A DNA stretch of 64,000 nt from Streptomyces sp. NBRC 110611 (GTDB taxonomy: Bacteria > Actinomycetota > Actinomycetes > Streptomycetales > Streptomycetaceae), in assembly GCF_001590865.1 (NCBI RefSeq), contig NZ_BBUY01000008.1, forward strand, positions 215,072 through 279,071, in the 5' to 3' direction. Numbering within the stretch: the first letter of the stretch is position 1; every line of letters starts with the position of its first letter. A program made the position numbers and the translations under genes. Below the pieces are notes generated by a model, which was given only the letters and a program-made list of their open reading frames with translations, was not told the origin of the DNA and did no database searches. Below, piece by piece: positions 1-8,895 of this stretch.

Positions 1-1309
1 GTGCCTCCAGGAGTGCCGCCGCGATCACCGAGCGGTTCCCGCTGCGGCAGTAGAGGACGACCGGACGGGCCGGGTCCAGTTCGCCCATGCGGTCGGGGAG
101 GACGGCCAGCGGGATGCTGCGGGCACCGGGGAGGGCACCCGCCTGGTACTCGGCGGGGTTGCGGACGTCGATCAACTGGCCGCCCTCGACCGGCAGTTCG
201 GTGTGGTGGATGCGGCGGCTGCGGCGTACCGGCGTCTGCGCGTCGGCCAGCACCGCGGCCGGGTCCGCGAGGTGGCCGATGACGTGGTCGTATCCGATGC
301 GGGCGAGGCGGACGCGCGCTTCGCGCTCGGCGCCCGGGGCGGCGAGCAGCACGATCGGGGTGCCCGGGGCGACCACGGTGCCGGCGTACTCCGCGAACCG
401 GGTGTCCAGGCTCGTATGGAGCGAACCCGCCAGGTGGACCTGGGTGTAGGAGGTCAGCGGCCGGCAGTCGAGGAGGACCGCGCCCTGCTGGTCTCGGGCC
501 GCGAGCGCCTCCTCCAGGGTGAGGGCGGCCGGCGGCCCGGCATCCAGGAGGGGATGGCCGTCCCGGTTGAGGGCCGCGTCGTGGGCGAAGTATCCGGGAG
601 TGGCGGGCTGCCCGGCCGTGACCAGACGGACGAAATCGGCCTCCGGCATGGGCTGCAGGGCGTAATTGAGGCGGCGCTGGTCGCCGATGGTGGAACTGGT
701 CTCGGTGGAGAGGCTGCGGCCGCAGGCCGAGCCGGCGCCGTGTGCGGGAAACACCCGGGTCGCGTCCGGGAGAACCATGAGTTTGGTGTGCAGGGAGCGG
801 TGCAGGCGTGCGGCCATCTCCTCCGGGGAGTGCCCGGCCGCGGAGAGCAGGTCGGGCCGGCCGACATCCCCCACGAAGAGGGTGTCACCGGTGAGCACAC
901 CGAACGGCACGTCGTCGTCGGGGTGTTCCTGGATGACCAGGCAGATGGATTCCATGGTGTGCCCCGGGGTGGCGAGGACCGTGAGGGTGACCCCCTCGCC
1001 GTCCCCCTCTCCCAGGTGGATGCGCTCGCCATCGCGTAACCGCCGGATGGGGAAGCCGGTTTCGGCTGCCTCCCCGAAGGCGATGGCGGCGCCGGTGGCA
1101 CGCGCGATTTCAAGGTGGCCGGAGAGGAAGTCGGCGTGGATGTGCGTCTCGATGACGAGTTCGATGCGCAGCCCTGCGGCCTCCGCGTCCTGCAGGTAGT
1201 CGTCTGTGTCACGGCGCGGGTCGACGAGGACGGCGCGTCCGGTGGTCTGATCGCCGATCAGGTACGACGCCTGGGAGAGGCAGTCGAGGTAGTACTGAGC
1301 GAAGTGCAC
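1..1309 (-). CDS. MBL-fold / rhodanese multidomain sulfur-transfer protein (3' end outside window)
   Basis: The gene is open at the left window edge; about 436 residues are visible. The start is GTG at 1309, six bases after a GGAGG ribosome site. Residues ~1-235 form a metallo-beta-lactamase domain with THIHADFLSGH at ~55-65 as zinc-binding motif, as in persulfide dioxygenase/CstB-like proteins. Two rhodanese-like domains follow. The first lacks an active-site cysteine (VLLAAPGAE in its place); the second has the loop CRSGNRS and is probably active. The likely role is oxidation or transfer of persulfide sulfur in the cytoplasm. It is divergent from a GntR regulator that leads a TauE exporter and a sulfide:quinone-reductase-like gene, which supports a sulfide-detoxification role. 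Confidence 0.85.
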   Translation of the reverse strand, partial: MHFAQYYLDCLSQASYLIGDQTTGRAVLVDPRRDTDDYLQDAEAAGLRIELVIETHIHADFLSGHLEIARATGAAIAFGEAAETGFPIRRLRDGERIHLGEGDGEGVTLTVLATPGHTMESICLVIQEHPDDDVPFGVLTGDTLFVGDVGRPDLLSAAGHSPEEMAARLHRSLHTKLMVLPDATRVFPAHGAGSACGRSLSTETSSTIGDQRRLNYALQPMPEADFVRLVTAGQPATPGYFAHDAALNRDGHPLLDAGPPAALTLEEALAARDQQGAVLLDCRPLTSYTQVHLAGSLHTSLDTRFAEYAGTVVAPGTPIVLLAAPGAEREARVRLARIGYDHVIGHLADPAAVLADAQTPVRRSRRIHHTELPVEGGQLIDVRNPAEYQAGALPGARSIPLAVLPDRMGELDPARPVVLYCRSGNRSVIAAALLEA

Positions 1310-1407
1310 GGTCGGCCTCCGGGGGAGGGATGGGGCAGCGGGCACCGAACGCGGCGATTCGGGTCCGCTTCGCGATGCGTACGGGTGTGCGTTGTGCGGA
1401 TGCGCGG

Positions 1408-1419
1408 ATGTACGTACAT
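1408..1419. promoter_or_regulatory. Perfect 12-bp palindrome in the divergent promoter region
   Basis: ATGTACGTACAT lies between the divergent MBL-rhodanese gene and the GntR gene (intergenic 1310-1604). A perfect palindrome between a regulator and its probable target is a candidate operator for that GntR protein. This is inference; GntR/HutC sites often have a GT-N-TA-N-AC type core, which this site resembles only loosely. Confidence 0.4.
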
Positions 1420-1604
1420 TAAGGAGCCGGGTCGGCGGACGACAAGCCGGGTACCCCTGTCGGCCCACCCAAAACCCCCTTTTGACCGCACATCAGGTGA
1501 AGTGAATCTCGCACGCGGCCGGGCCGCCGCCTAGGGCCGAACGGCCCATGAGAGAAGCCCGGGACGTGTCCGAGACAAGCAGCAGCCACCGGAGGAACCC
1601 CACC

Positions 1605-2489
1605 ATGACGACCGAGCCGCCGGACGGCGCGCACGCCCCGCGCCCCCTCGACCGGCGCTCGCCGCTCCCCCTGTGGGCGCAGCTCTTCAACGATCTGCGC
1701 CGCCGGATGGAAGCCGGCGCGTTCACCGAGGAGTTCCCGGCCGAGCACCGGCTCACCGGCGAGTACGAGGTCAGCCGGCACACCGTCCGCGAGGCGCTGC
1801 GCAAGCTGCGCGCCGACGGCCTGGTGATCGCCGAACGCGGCCGCGCCAGCCGCCTGGACACCCGTCGCATACAGCAGCCGCTCGGCTCGCTCTACAGCCT
1901 CTTCCGCGAACTCGAAGGCCAGGGAGTGGAGCAGCGCAGCGAGGTACTACGGCTGGAGCGGACCGCCGACGGGACGGCGGCGGGGCATCTGGGACTGGTG
2001 CCGGACGCCCCACTGGTCGTACTGGAGCGGCTGCGGCTCGCGGACGGCGAACCACTCGCCCACGACACCGCCTATCTCCCCGCCGAGATCGCCGAACCTC
2101 TGCTGGCGGCGGACTTCGGACGCACCTCGCTCTACGGCGAACTGTCGCGGCGCTGCGGGGTGAAGGTGACCGGCGGATGTGAGCGGATCCAGCCGTTCCT
2201 GCCGGATATCCGGCAGGCGTGGCTGCTGGGGCTGGCCGACCGGGAACCGGCGTTCGCCATCGAGCGGCTGGGCCGGGCCGGGGAACGGCCGGTGGAGTGG
2301 CGCGAGACGGTGGTACGCGGTGACCGCTTCACCTTTGTCGCGGAGTGGTCCGACAGCAGCCGGGCGGTCGCCCTCGCGCCACGTGCCTCGGCCCCGGAAT
2401 CAACCCAGGCCCCGAGCCGGACCACCGGCCAGGCCTCCAGCCAGGCAACCGGCCAGGCCCCGGCCCCGGCCCCGATACCGTTCTCGTAA
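1605..2489 (+). CDS. GntR-family regulator (HutC/UTRA type)
   Basis: A 294-residue transcription factor. The ATG at 1605 is eight bases after GGAGGA. The N-terminal winged helix (LPLWAQLFNDLRRRMEAG to ~100) contains the recognition region YEVSRHTVREALRKL. The rest is a UTRA ligand-binding domain (SLYSLFRELEGQGVEQRS onward, with LPAEIAEPLL). The last ~35 residues are a Pro/Ala/Gln/Ser-rich tail (TTGQASSQATGQAPAPAP), probably disordered. The next gene starts one base after its stop, so both are probably one transcript, and the regulator probably controls the sulfur genes around it. Confidence 0.88.
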   Translation: MTTEPPDGAHAPRPLDRRSPLPLWAQLFNDLRRRMEAGAFTEEFPAEHRLTGEYEVSRHTVREALRKLRADGLVIAERGRASRLDTRRIQQPLGSLYSLFRELEGQGVEQRSEVLRLERTADGTAAGHLGLVPDAPLVVLERLRLADGEPLAHDTAYLPAEIAEPLLAADFGRTSLYGELSRRCGVKVTGGCERIQPFLPDIRQAWLLGLADREPAFAIERLGRAGERPVEWRETVVRGDRFTFVAEWSDSSRAVALAPRASAPESTQAPSRTTGQASSQATGQAPAPAPIPFS

Positions 2490-2490
2490 C

Positions 2491-3360
2491 GTGTCCGTCC
2501 TTTTGGCCGTCACCGCGCTGCCGTGCGGACTGCTGATCGGTCTGTTGCTGGGCGCTCTCGGCGGCGGCGGTTCGGTGCTGGCGATGCCCGCGCTGGTCTA
2601 TCTGCTGGACCAGACGCCGCACGAGGCGACCGCGGGTGCCCTGGTCGTCGTCGCGGTCGGCGCGGCCTCCGGGCTCCTCGGCCACGCCCGCGGGGGCCGG
2701 GTCCGCTGGGCCGCCGGCACGGCCTTCGGCGCACTGGGCACGGCCGGCAGCTACCTCGGCACCCGTTGCAGCACGGCATTGGCGCCCGGTGTCCTGCTGA
2801 CCGCATTCTCCGGGCTGATGCTCGTGGTGGCGGCGATGCTCCTGATACGTACGGAACGTGAGCGACGGGCGACCGGCACCGGGGAAAGCGAAGGGGAAGG
2901 GGAAGGCAGAAGAGCCGGGCCCGGGAGCTCGACAGGCGGGAGCTCGGCAGCCGGGCGCCCGCTACGGGGAGCCCGGACTCGCCTGTTCCCCGGCCGTCCC
3001 CTCCGGATAGCCGCCACCGCCTCCGCCGTGGGACTGCTCACCGGCTTCTTCGGGGTCGGCGGCGGGTTCGTGGTCGTACCGGCACTCACCCTCGTCCTCG
3101 GTCTGGAGATGCCGGTCGCCATCGGCACCTCGCTGCTCGTCATCGTCGTCAACTCCCTCACCGCGCTGGCCACCCGGGCCGGGACCGGGGCCCTGGACTG
3201 GCCGCTGCTGGCCGGCTTCGCCGCCTGCGCGGCGCTCGGCAGTCACCTCGGCAACCGCCTCACCACCCGCCTGCGTCCCCGGACCCTGACCACCGCCTTC
3301 GCCTCACTGCTCACCGTCCTCGCCGTCACCATGGCGGCCAGCGCGCTACCCCGCCTCTGA
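2491..3360 (+). CDS. TauE/SafE-family sulfite/organosulfur exporter
   Basis: A 289-residue membrane protein starting at GTG 2491, directly after the GntR stop. It has two homologous halves typical of TauE/SafE: the first contains GALGGGGSVLAMPALVYLL, the second GLLTGFFGVGGGFVVVPAL. Each half has about four hydrophobic segments. They are separated by a charged, Gly/Ser/Glu-rich cytoplasmic linker (~125-165). The family exports sulfite or other sulfur anions. The position between a sulfur-domain protein and an SQR-like flavoprotein supports a role in removing products of sulfide oxidation. Confidence 0.85.
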   Translation: MSVLLAVTALPCGLLIGLLLGALGGGGSVLAMPALVYLLDQTPHEATAGALVVVAVGAASGLLGHARGGRVRWAAGTAFGALGTAGSYLGTRCSTALAPGVLLTAFSGLMLVVAAMLLIRTERERRATGTGESEGEGEGRRAGPGSSTGGSSAAGRPLRGARTRLFPGRPLRIAATASAVGLLTGFFGVGGGFVVVPALTLVLGLEMPVAIGTSLLVIVVNSLTALATRAGTGALDWPLLAGFAACAALGSHLGNRLTTRLRPRTLTTAFASLLTVLAVTMAASALPRL

Positions 3361-3469
3361 AACCCGAGGCCCCGCCGCTGAAGCCCGAGCCTGTCAACCG
3401 CCCCGACCCTGACGACAACACCAACCATCAACCGCCAACCACCCACCACCCACTCAGGAGGAATCCCCC

Positions 3470-4669
3470 ATGTCCCCCACCCACCACCAGATCGTCATCG
3501 TCGGCGGCGGCACCGCGGGCATCACCGTCGCCGCCCGTTTACGGCGGGCCGGCGTCCGGGACATCGCGCTGCTGGAGCCCTCCGAAACGCACTGGTACCA
3601 GCCGCTGTGGACACTGGTCGGAGGCGGCCAGGCCCCGCTACGGGCTTCCCTGCGCACCGAGGCGGAGGTCATACCGCCCGGCGTGCGCTGGCTGCGCGAG
3701 CGCGCCACCGCCGTCGACCCCACCGCCCGCACGGTCACCACCGCCTCCGGCCGGGTCCTCTCCTACGGGCGGCTGGTCCTCGCCCCCGGACTGCAACTCG
3801 ACTGGGACGGCGTACCGGGCCTGGCCACCGCGCTCGGACACGGCGGTGTGAGCAGCAACTACCGGCCCGATCTCGCGCCGCTCACCTGGGATCTGATCCG
3901 GCGCATGCGCCGCGGCACAGCGGTCTTCACCATGCCGTCCGGACCGGTGAAGTGCGGCGGCGCCCCGCAGAAGATCGCCTATCTGGCGGCCGACCACTGG
4001 CGCAAGCGCGGTGTCCTGGACGCGATCCGCATCATCCTGGTGATCCCGGAACCGACACTGTTCAAGGTGCCGGTGTTCGCCCGGACGCTGGAGGAGGCGG
4101 CCCGGCGCTACGGCATCGAGGTGCGGCTCAGCTCCGAGATGACCAGCCTGGACGGCGCGGCCCGCGAGGCGGTGATCACCGATCACGCGACGGGTACGGC
4201 CGAGACGGTCCGGTACGACCTGCTGCACGCCGTACCGCCGCAGCGCGCTCCCGAGTGGCTGGCCAACGGCCCGCTCGCCGACCCCGGCTCCCCCCACGGG
4301 TACGTCCGGACGGACCGCCGGACCCTCCAGCACCCCGACCACCCCGAGGTGTTCGTCCTCGGCGACGTGGCCAGCCTCCCCACCTCCAAGACCGGCGCCG
4401 CCATCCGCAAACAGGCCCCGGTCGTGGTCGGCAACCTCCTCGCCGGGCTGCGCGGCCGCCCCGCCACCGCCCACTACGACGGCTACACCTCCTGCCCCTT
4501 GGTCACCGCCCGCCACAAAATGCTCCTCGCCGAATTCGACTACGACCTCCGGCCCACTCCCTCCATCCCCTTCATCGACACCACCCGCGAACGCACCGAT
4601 ATGTGGTTCCTCAAGCGCTACGGCCTGCCGCAGCTCTACTTCAAGGGGATGCTCAAGGGACTGGCCTGA
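3470..4669 (+). CDS. Sulfide:quinone reductase-like FAD-dependent oxidoreductase
   Basis: A 399-residue flavoprotein. The start ATG follows AGGAGG. The N-terminal FAD-binding Rossmann motif is VIVGGGTAGITVAARL. Cysteine in GPVKCGGAPQKIAYLA and the C-terminal quinone/FAD region TSKTGAAIRKQAPVVVGNL are as in SQR and related type II enzymes. It probably oxidises sulfide and passes electrons to quinone, giving persulfide for the rhodanese/MBL protein nearby. Codon 24 is TTA (3539-3541), a rare bldA-dependent codon, so translation may be growth-phase dependent. A NADH dehydrogenase-like role cannot be excluded. Confidence 0.82.
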   Translation: MSPTHHQIVIVGGGTAGITVAARLRRAGVRDIALLEPSETHWYQPLWTLVGGGQAPLRASLRTEAEVIPPGVRWLRERATAVDPTARTVTTASGRVLSYGRLVLAPGLQLDWDGVPGLATALGHGGVSSNYRPDLAPLTWDLIRRMRRGTAVFTMPSGPVKCGGAPQKIAYLAADHWRKRGVLDAIRIILVIPEPTLFKVPVFARTLEEAARRYGIEVRLSSEMTSLDGAAREAVITDHATGTAETVRYDLLHAVPPQRAPEWLANGPLADPGSPHGYVRTDRRTLQHPDHPEVFVLGDVASLPTSKTGAAIRKQAPVVVGNLLAGLRGRPATAHYDGYTSCPLVTARHKMLLAEFDYDLRPTPSIPFIDTTRERTDMWFLKRYGLPQLYFKGMLKGLA

Positions 4670-4672
4670 TGT

Positions 4673-5782
4673 CTACGCGTCGGCCAGGCGGACGTCCGCC
4701 ACCACGCACGTCACGTTGTCCGGCGCGCCCGCCTCGTACGCCAGCGCGATGAGGTTCTCCACGGCCTGGTCAGGGGTGGCGGCAGTGGTCAGTACGTCCT
4801 GGAGGGTCTCCGGTGGGACGACGCCCGTCAGGCCGTCGGTGCACAGGAGGTAGCGCTCTCCGGGGCGGGCCTGGAGGAGCTGGAGGTCCGGGGTGAAGTC
4901 GGTCGTGCCGTCGAGGGCACGCAGGAGCAGGGCGCGCTGGGGGTGGGTGGGGGCCTCCTCGGGGGTGAGCCGGCCCTCGTCGATGAGGGACTGGACGAGG
5001 CTGTGGTCGTGGGTGATGCGGAAGAGGCCGGAATCGCGGAGGACGTAGGCGCGGGAGTCGCCGATGTGCAGGAGCGCGAGACGGGATCCGGCGCGGAGGA
5101 GGGCGGTGAGGGTGCTGCCCGTGGTCATCTCGTCGGCCGAAGGGGCCACGGGTGCCGAGGAGGCGGAGTGGTGGGCCCGCCGGGCCGCCTCCTCCAGGGC
5201 CAGGAGGGGGTCGGCGGAGGTGAGGGCCGCCTCCTCCAGGGGCGTGAGTGCGTCGATGGCGGCGGCCGCGGCCAGGGCGCCGCCGGGGCCGTAACCGTCG
5301 GCGACGGCCAGCAGCCGGCGGCCCGCGTGGGCGGCGTCCTGGTTGGCCGGACGGACCAGGCCCCGGTCGGTCCGGGCCGCGTAGTGCAGGGTCAAGGGGG
5401 CGGGTGTGGCGGTCATGGCGTTCTCCTCGTCCTTTCGCTGAAGCTGGTCGACGAGGAAGGCGGCCAGGTCGCGGCGGGCGGCCGTGTCGGCCTCCACCTG
5501 CGCCCAGTACGCGGCGACCGCCTCGGCCGCCGCGAACGGCGTCAGCTCGCACACCTCACGGATGCGGGCGAGCGGCATACCGAGCCGGCGCAGCCAGGCG
5601 ACCAGCCGGGCTCGCTCCAGCTGAGCCGGCGCGTAGTGGCGGTAGCCGTTGACCGGGTCGACATGGGCCGGCGGCAGCAGACCGAGTTCGTCGTAGAGGC
5701 GCAGGGCCTTCGGCGAGAGCCGGGAGGCACGTGCGAACGCCCCGATGGTGAGGAGCTCCGCTGCTTCGGCCCTCCGCCTCAT
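4673..5782 (-). CDS. MerR-type DNA-binding domain fused to a PP2C protein phosphatase
   Basis: A 369-residue protein if it starts at ATG 5782; a TTG at 5914 in the same frame would add a Gly/Ser-rich tail. Residues ~10-80 are a MerR helix-turn-helix (LLTIGAFARASRLSPKALRLYDELGLL). A helical region follows, and from ~120 a PP2C phosphatase: RTDRGLVRPANQDA, AVADGYGPGG, LLHIGDSRAYVLRDSG, LLCTDGLTGVV and GAPDNVTCVV carry the metal-binding aspartates. It may couple dephosphorylation to transcription. It is convergent with the SQR-like gene. Confidence 0.85.
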   Translation of the reverse strand: MRRRAEAAELLTIGAFARASRLSPKALRLYDELGLLPPAHVDPVNGYRHYAPAQLERARLVAWLRRLGMPLARIREVCELTPFAAAEAVAAYWAQVEADTAARRDLAAFLVDQLQRKDEENAMTATPAPLTLHYAARTDRGLVRPANQDAAHAGRRLLAVADGYGPGGALAAAAAIDALTPLEEAALTSADPLLALEEAARRAHHSASSAPVAPSADEMTTGSTLTALLRAGSRLALLHIGDSRAYVLRDSGLFRITHDHSLVQSLIDEGRLTPEEAPTHPQRALLLRALDGTTDFTPDLQLLQARPGERYLLCTDGLTGVVPPETLQDVLTTAATPDQAVENLIALAYEAGAPDNVTCVVADVRLADA

Positions 5783-5946
5783 GTCCCCGCCCCCGCTCTT
5801 TCCGCCCGTTCCGCTGTTGCCGCTCTTGCCGCTCGTTCCACCGTCTTCCTCGTGCCGGGCGTCAGGACCGCCCGGCACGACCGATCGTGGGGCTTCCCCC
5901 AAGGACAAGGTCAACGGGGAACGGGGAACGGGGAACGGTCACAAGG

Positions 5947-7383
5947 TCAGCGGGAACGGTCAGGGCCGGCCAGCTGGTTGAGGGCCGCTGCCGTCAGGGC
6001 CTCCACCCCCATGGTCAGGGTCGGCCGGACCACCGGCACGAACTGCGGGGAGTGGTTGGAGGGGATGTCCTGGGCCAGGCGGCCGGCGGCCAGCGCGGTA
6101 TGGAAGGCGTCGGGGTCCCAGCCGCCCAGCCACCAGTAGTAGAGGGGCGCTCCGGCGGCGGTCGCCAGGAGGCCGGCGTCCTCGCTGCCGGTGGCCGGCT
6201 CGTACGCGAACAGGCGCGGTTCGCCGAAGAACCGGGTGAACTCCGCGTTGACCTGCCGCAGGGTGTCATCGTCGTTGACGGTGACGGGGAAGGAGTCGAG
6301 GACGTCCGTCTCGGGGGCACGGTCGGCGCCGGAGGCGGTGGCCTCGGCGCGGGCGATGCGGTCGATCGCGGCGAGTACGGCGGTGCGGACGGTCTCGTCG
6401 AAGGTACGGATGCTCAGCCGTACGACGGCCCGGTCGGGGATGACATTGGCGCTGTCCCCGGCGTGGAAGGAGCCGACGGTGACCACCACCCGGTCCTTGG
6501 GTGCGACCTCGCGGGCCACGACGGACTGCACCCGCTGCACGAAGGACGCCGCCATGAGGATCGGGTCGACGGTGGTCTCGGGGCGCGAGCCATGGCCGCC
6601 GCTGCCGTGGAAGGTGATCTTCAGGCTGTCGGCGGCCGCCATGCAGGCGCGCGGGCAGTACGCGATCAGCCCGGCGCCGAACGGGGCGACGTGCTGGGCC
6701 AGCACCACATCGGGCGTGGGGACCAGGTCCTTGCTGTAGAGGCCGGCGTCGAGCATGGCGCGGGCTCCGCTGCCGGCCTCCTCGGCGGGCTGGAAGAGGG
6801 CGATCAGCGTGCCGGACCAGCGGTCGCGCGCGGCGGCGAGCAGCTCGGCGGCGCCCAGCAGGCAGGTGACGTGGACGTCGTGGCCGCAGGCGTGCATCCG
6901 GCCGGGGACCGTGGAGGCGTAGTCCAGGCCGGATTCCTCGGTGACCGGTAGTGCGTCCATGTCGGCGCGCAGCAGGACCGTCGGGCCCGGGCCGTTGCGG
7001 AGTACGCCGACGACGCCGGTGCGGGCGATGCCGGTGGTGACCTCGTATCCGTACTCGGTCAGCCGGCGGGCGGCCTCGGCGGCGGTACGGGTCTCCTGGA
7101 AGCCGAGTTCGGGGTGGCGGTGCAGGTCCTTGTAGAGGGCCACGAGGTCGTCGAGGCGGCGGTCGTCGAGCGGGGCGAGGACGGTGGCGACGTCCGCCGA
7201 AACGTCTCCGTCCGGCGTGCCCGCCGTGCCCGCCGCGCCTCCGGTACGTGTCGAGCCTGCCGCGCCCGCCGTACCTGCCGCGCCTACCGCGTCTGCCGTC
7301 GTGCCTGCCGAGTCGGCCTTCCCGTTCTTGTCACTGTCACTGTCGCTCATCTGCGCATTCGACCATGAAGCACCCGTCGGCAT
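5947..7383 (-). CDS. M20-family amidohydrolase (hippurate / N-acyl-amino acid hydrolase type)
   Basis: Up to 478 residues; a later start at 7350 (MSDSDSD) would remove 11. The first ~60 residues are low-complexity Gly/Ala/Thr, not part of the enzyme. The catalytic metal site of the M20D group is visible: LLRADMDALPV, GRMHACGHDVHVTCLLG and FQPAEEAGSGA. A dimerisation domain with SGGHGSRPETTVDPI follows. The family cleaves N-acyl or aromatic-acyl amino acids and related amides in the cytoplasm. The substrate is not readable from sequence. No operon partner. Confidence 0.85.
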   Translation of the reverse strand: MPTGASWSNAQMSDSDSDKNGKADSAGTTADAVGAAGTAGAAGSTRTGGAAGTAGTPDGDVSADVATVLAPLDDRRLDDLVALYKDLHRHPELGFQETRTAAEAARRLTEYGYEVTTGIARTGVVGVLRNGPGPTVLLRADMDALPVTEESGLDYASTVPGRMHACGHDVHVTCLLGAAELLAAARDRWSGTLIALFQPAEEAGSGARAMLDAGLYSKDLVPTPDVVLAQHVAPFGAGLIAYCPRACMAAADSLKITFHGSGGHGSRPETTVDPILMAASFVQRVQSVVAREVAPKDRVVVTVGSFHAGDSANVIPDRAVVRLSIRTFDETVRTAVLAAIDRIARAEATASGADRAPETDVLDSFPVTVNDDDTLRQVNAEFTRFFGEPRLFAYEPATGSEDAGLLATAAGAPLYYWWLGGWDPDAFHTALAAGRLAQDIPSNHSPQFVPVVRPTLTMGVEALTAAALNQLAGPDRSR

Positions 7384-7629
7384 CGAACGCCCCGGCCCCT
7401 ATTGGCCACTCTGTTCGCCACTGTGTTGGCCACCCCCGCCGGCCCCCCTGCGGGAGACCGGCGCCACCTGGGCGCGCCGGAGCCGCTCTCTCCGTAACGC
7501 CCGTCCCGCTGGCCGGACTTGTCGGTTGCCCTCCTCAATCATCGTGACACCGGAGCCCGCGGCTGCAACCGTGGATCACCCGCCTGCGACCGGGAGCAGC
7601 AGGCCCAAGTACACGACCGGAGGCTGACG

Positions 7630-8661
7630 TTGGCCACCTCACCCCACCGTCCGACCGGCGATCCCCAGGACATCACGGCGCACCTGGTGGACCAGGCGCT
7701 GGGGCATGTCTTCGCCGCCGCCTTGCGCACCGCCGCCCATTACCGCATCGCCGACCACCTCTCCGAGGGCCCGCGCACCGTCGAGCAGCTGGCCATCGCC
7801 ACCGATACCCACGCCCCGCAGCTACGCCGTGTGCTGCGCTACCTCGCCACCCGCGGCATCTTCCGGGAGGACACCACCGGCGCCTACCAGCTGACACCGG
7901 CCGCCCAGCCGCTCCGTACCGATGTTCCCGATTCGCTGCACTCCGCCGTGCTGATGATGACCGACGAGCTGTTCCTGCGGACCTCGGCCGCCATGCCCGA
8001 GGCCGTACGGCACGACGGGGCGTCCTTCGAGCGGATCTTCGGGGCGCCCCTCTTCGAGCACCTGCTGACGGACCCGGCCGCCCGGCGGCTCTTCGACGAC
8101 GGGATGGCGTCGCTGTCCGCGCCGGCGGACGAGGCGGTGGCGACCGTGTACCCGTTCCCCGAGACCGGCACGGTCGTGGACGTCGGCGGCGGCCGCGGCG
8201 GGCTGCTGCGCGCCGCCCTGCGCCGCCACCCGCAGCTGACCGGGGTGCTCTTCGACCAGGCGCCGCCGCTGGCCCATCACCTCCTGGACGGCGACGAGCT
8301 GAAGGGCCGCTGGCGCGCCCAGGAGGGCGACTTCTTCACGTCCGTACCGGAGGGCGGCGATGTCTACGTCCTCAAGCACGTCCTGCACGACTGGCCGGAT
8401 GACGCCTGCCGGCGCATTCTGCGGACCTGCCGGGCGGCGATGGCGGCCGGCAGACGGCTGCTGGTCATCGAATCGGTACTGCCTCCGGGGAACGCCCCGC
8501 ACTTCGGCAAGACCATGGACGTGGCGATGATGGCGGTGGTGGACGGGCGGGAGCGCACCGCGGACGAGTTCGCGACGCTGCTGTCGGCGGGCGGGTTCCG
8601 GCTGACGCGGGTGCTGCCGACCGCCGCCTGTCCCTCCATCGTCGAGGCCGTCGCCGAGTAG
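7630..8661 (+). CDS. SAM-dependent O-methyltransferase (plant-type O-MT fold)
   Basis: A 343-residue protein. TTG at 7630 is chosen because a GGAGG sits six bases upstream and the conserved N-terminus begins right after it. The N-terminal half is a winged-helix dimerisation domain (VEQLAIATDTHAPQLRRVLRYLA). The SAM motif is VVDVGGGRGGLLRAAL; catalytic His lies in DVYVLKHVLHDWPDD; RTADEFATLLSAGGF is the C-terminal family motif. Relatives methylate hydroxyls of aromatic polyketides, so it may act in secondary metabolism, but no partner genes are adjacent. The substrate is unknown. Confidence 0.87.
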   Translation: MATSPHRPTGDPQDITAHLVDQALGHVFAAALRTAAHYRIADHLSEGPRTVEQLAIATDTHAPQLRRVLRYLATRGIFREDTTGAYQLTPAAQPLRTDVPDSLHSAVLMMTDELFLRTSAAMPEAVRHDGASFERIFGAPLFEHLLTDPAARRLFDDGMASLSAPADEAVATVYPFPETGTVVDVGGGRGGLLRAALRRHPQLTGVLFDQAPPLAHHLLDGDELKGRWRAQEGDFFTSVPEGGDVYVLKHVLHDWPDDACRRILRTCRAAMAAGRRLLVIESVLPPGNAPHFGKTMDVAMMAVVDGRERTADEFATLLSAGGFRLTRVLPTAACPSIVEAVAE

Positions 8662-8895
8662 CCACCGACCTCCGACCACCAGTCGCCGAATAACTACCGG
8701 CCACCGACCTCGACCACCAACCGGCCACCGGCTGGCCACCCCGACGGACCACACCCCACGGCCACCCGGTCGGCGGGCGGCCCGACACGACACGCCGCAC
8801 CCGGCTCCCCTCATGCGCGGCACCACCGGCCCGCGCTCTACTGAGCTCTACTGGTCCGGCCGCCCAGGCCGCCCCGGCCGACGAGAGGAGCCGCC

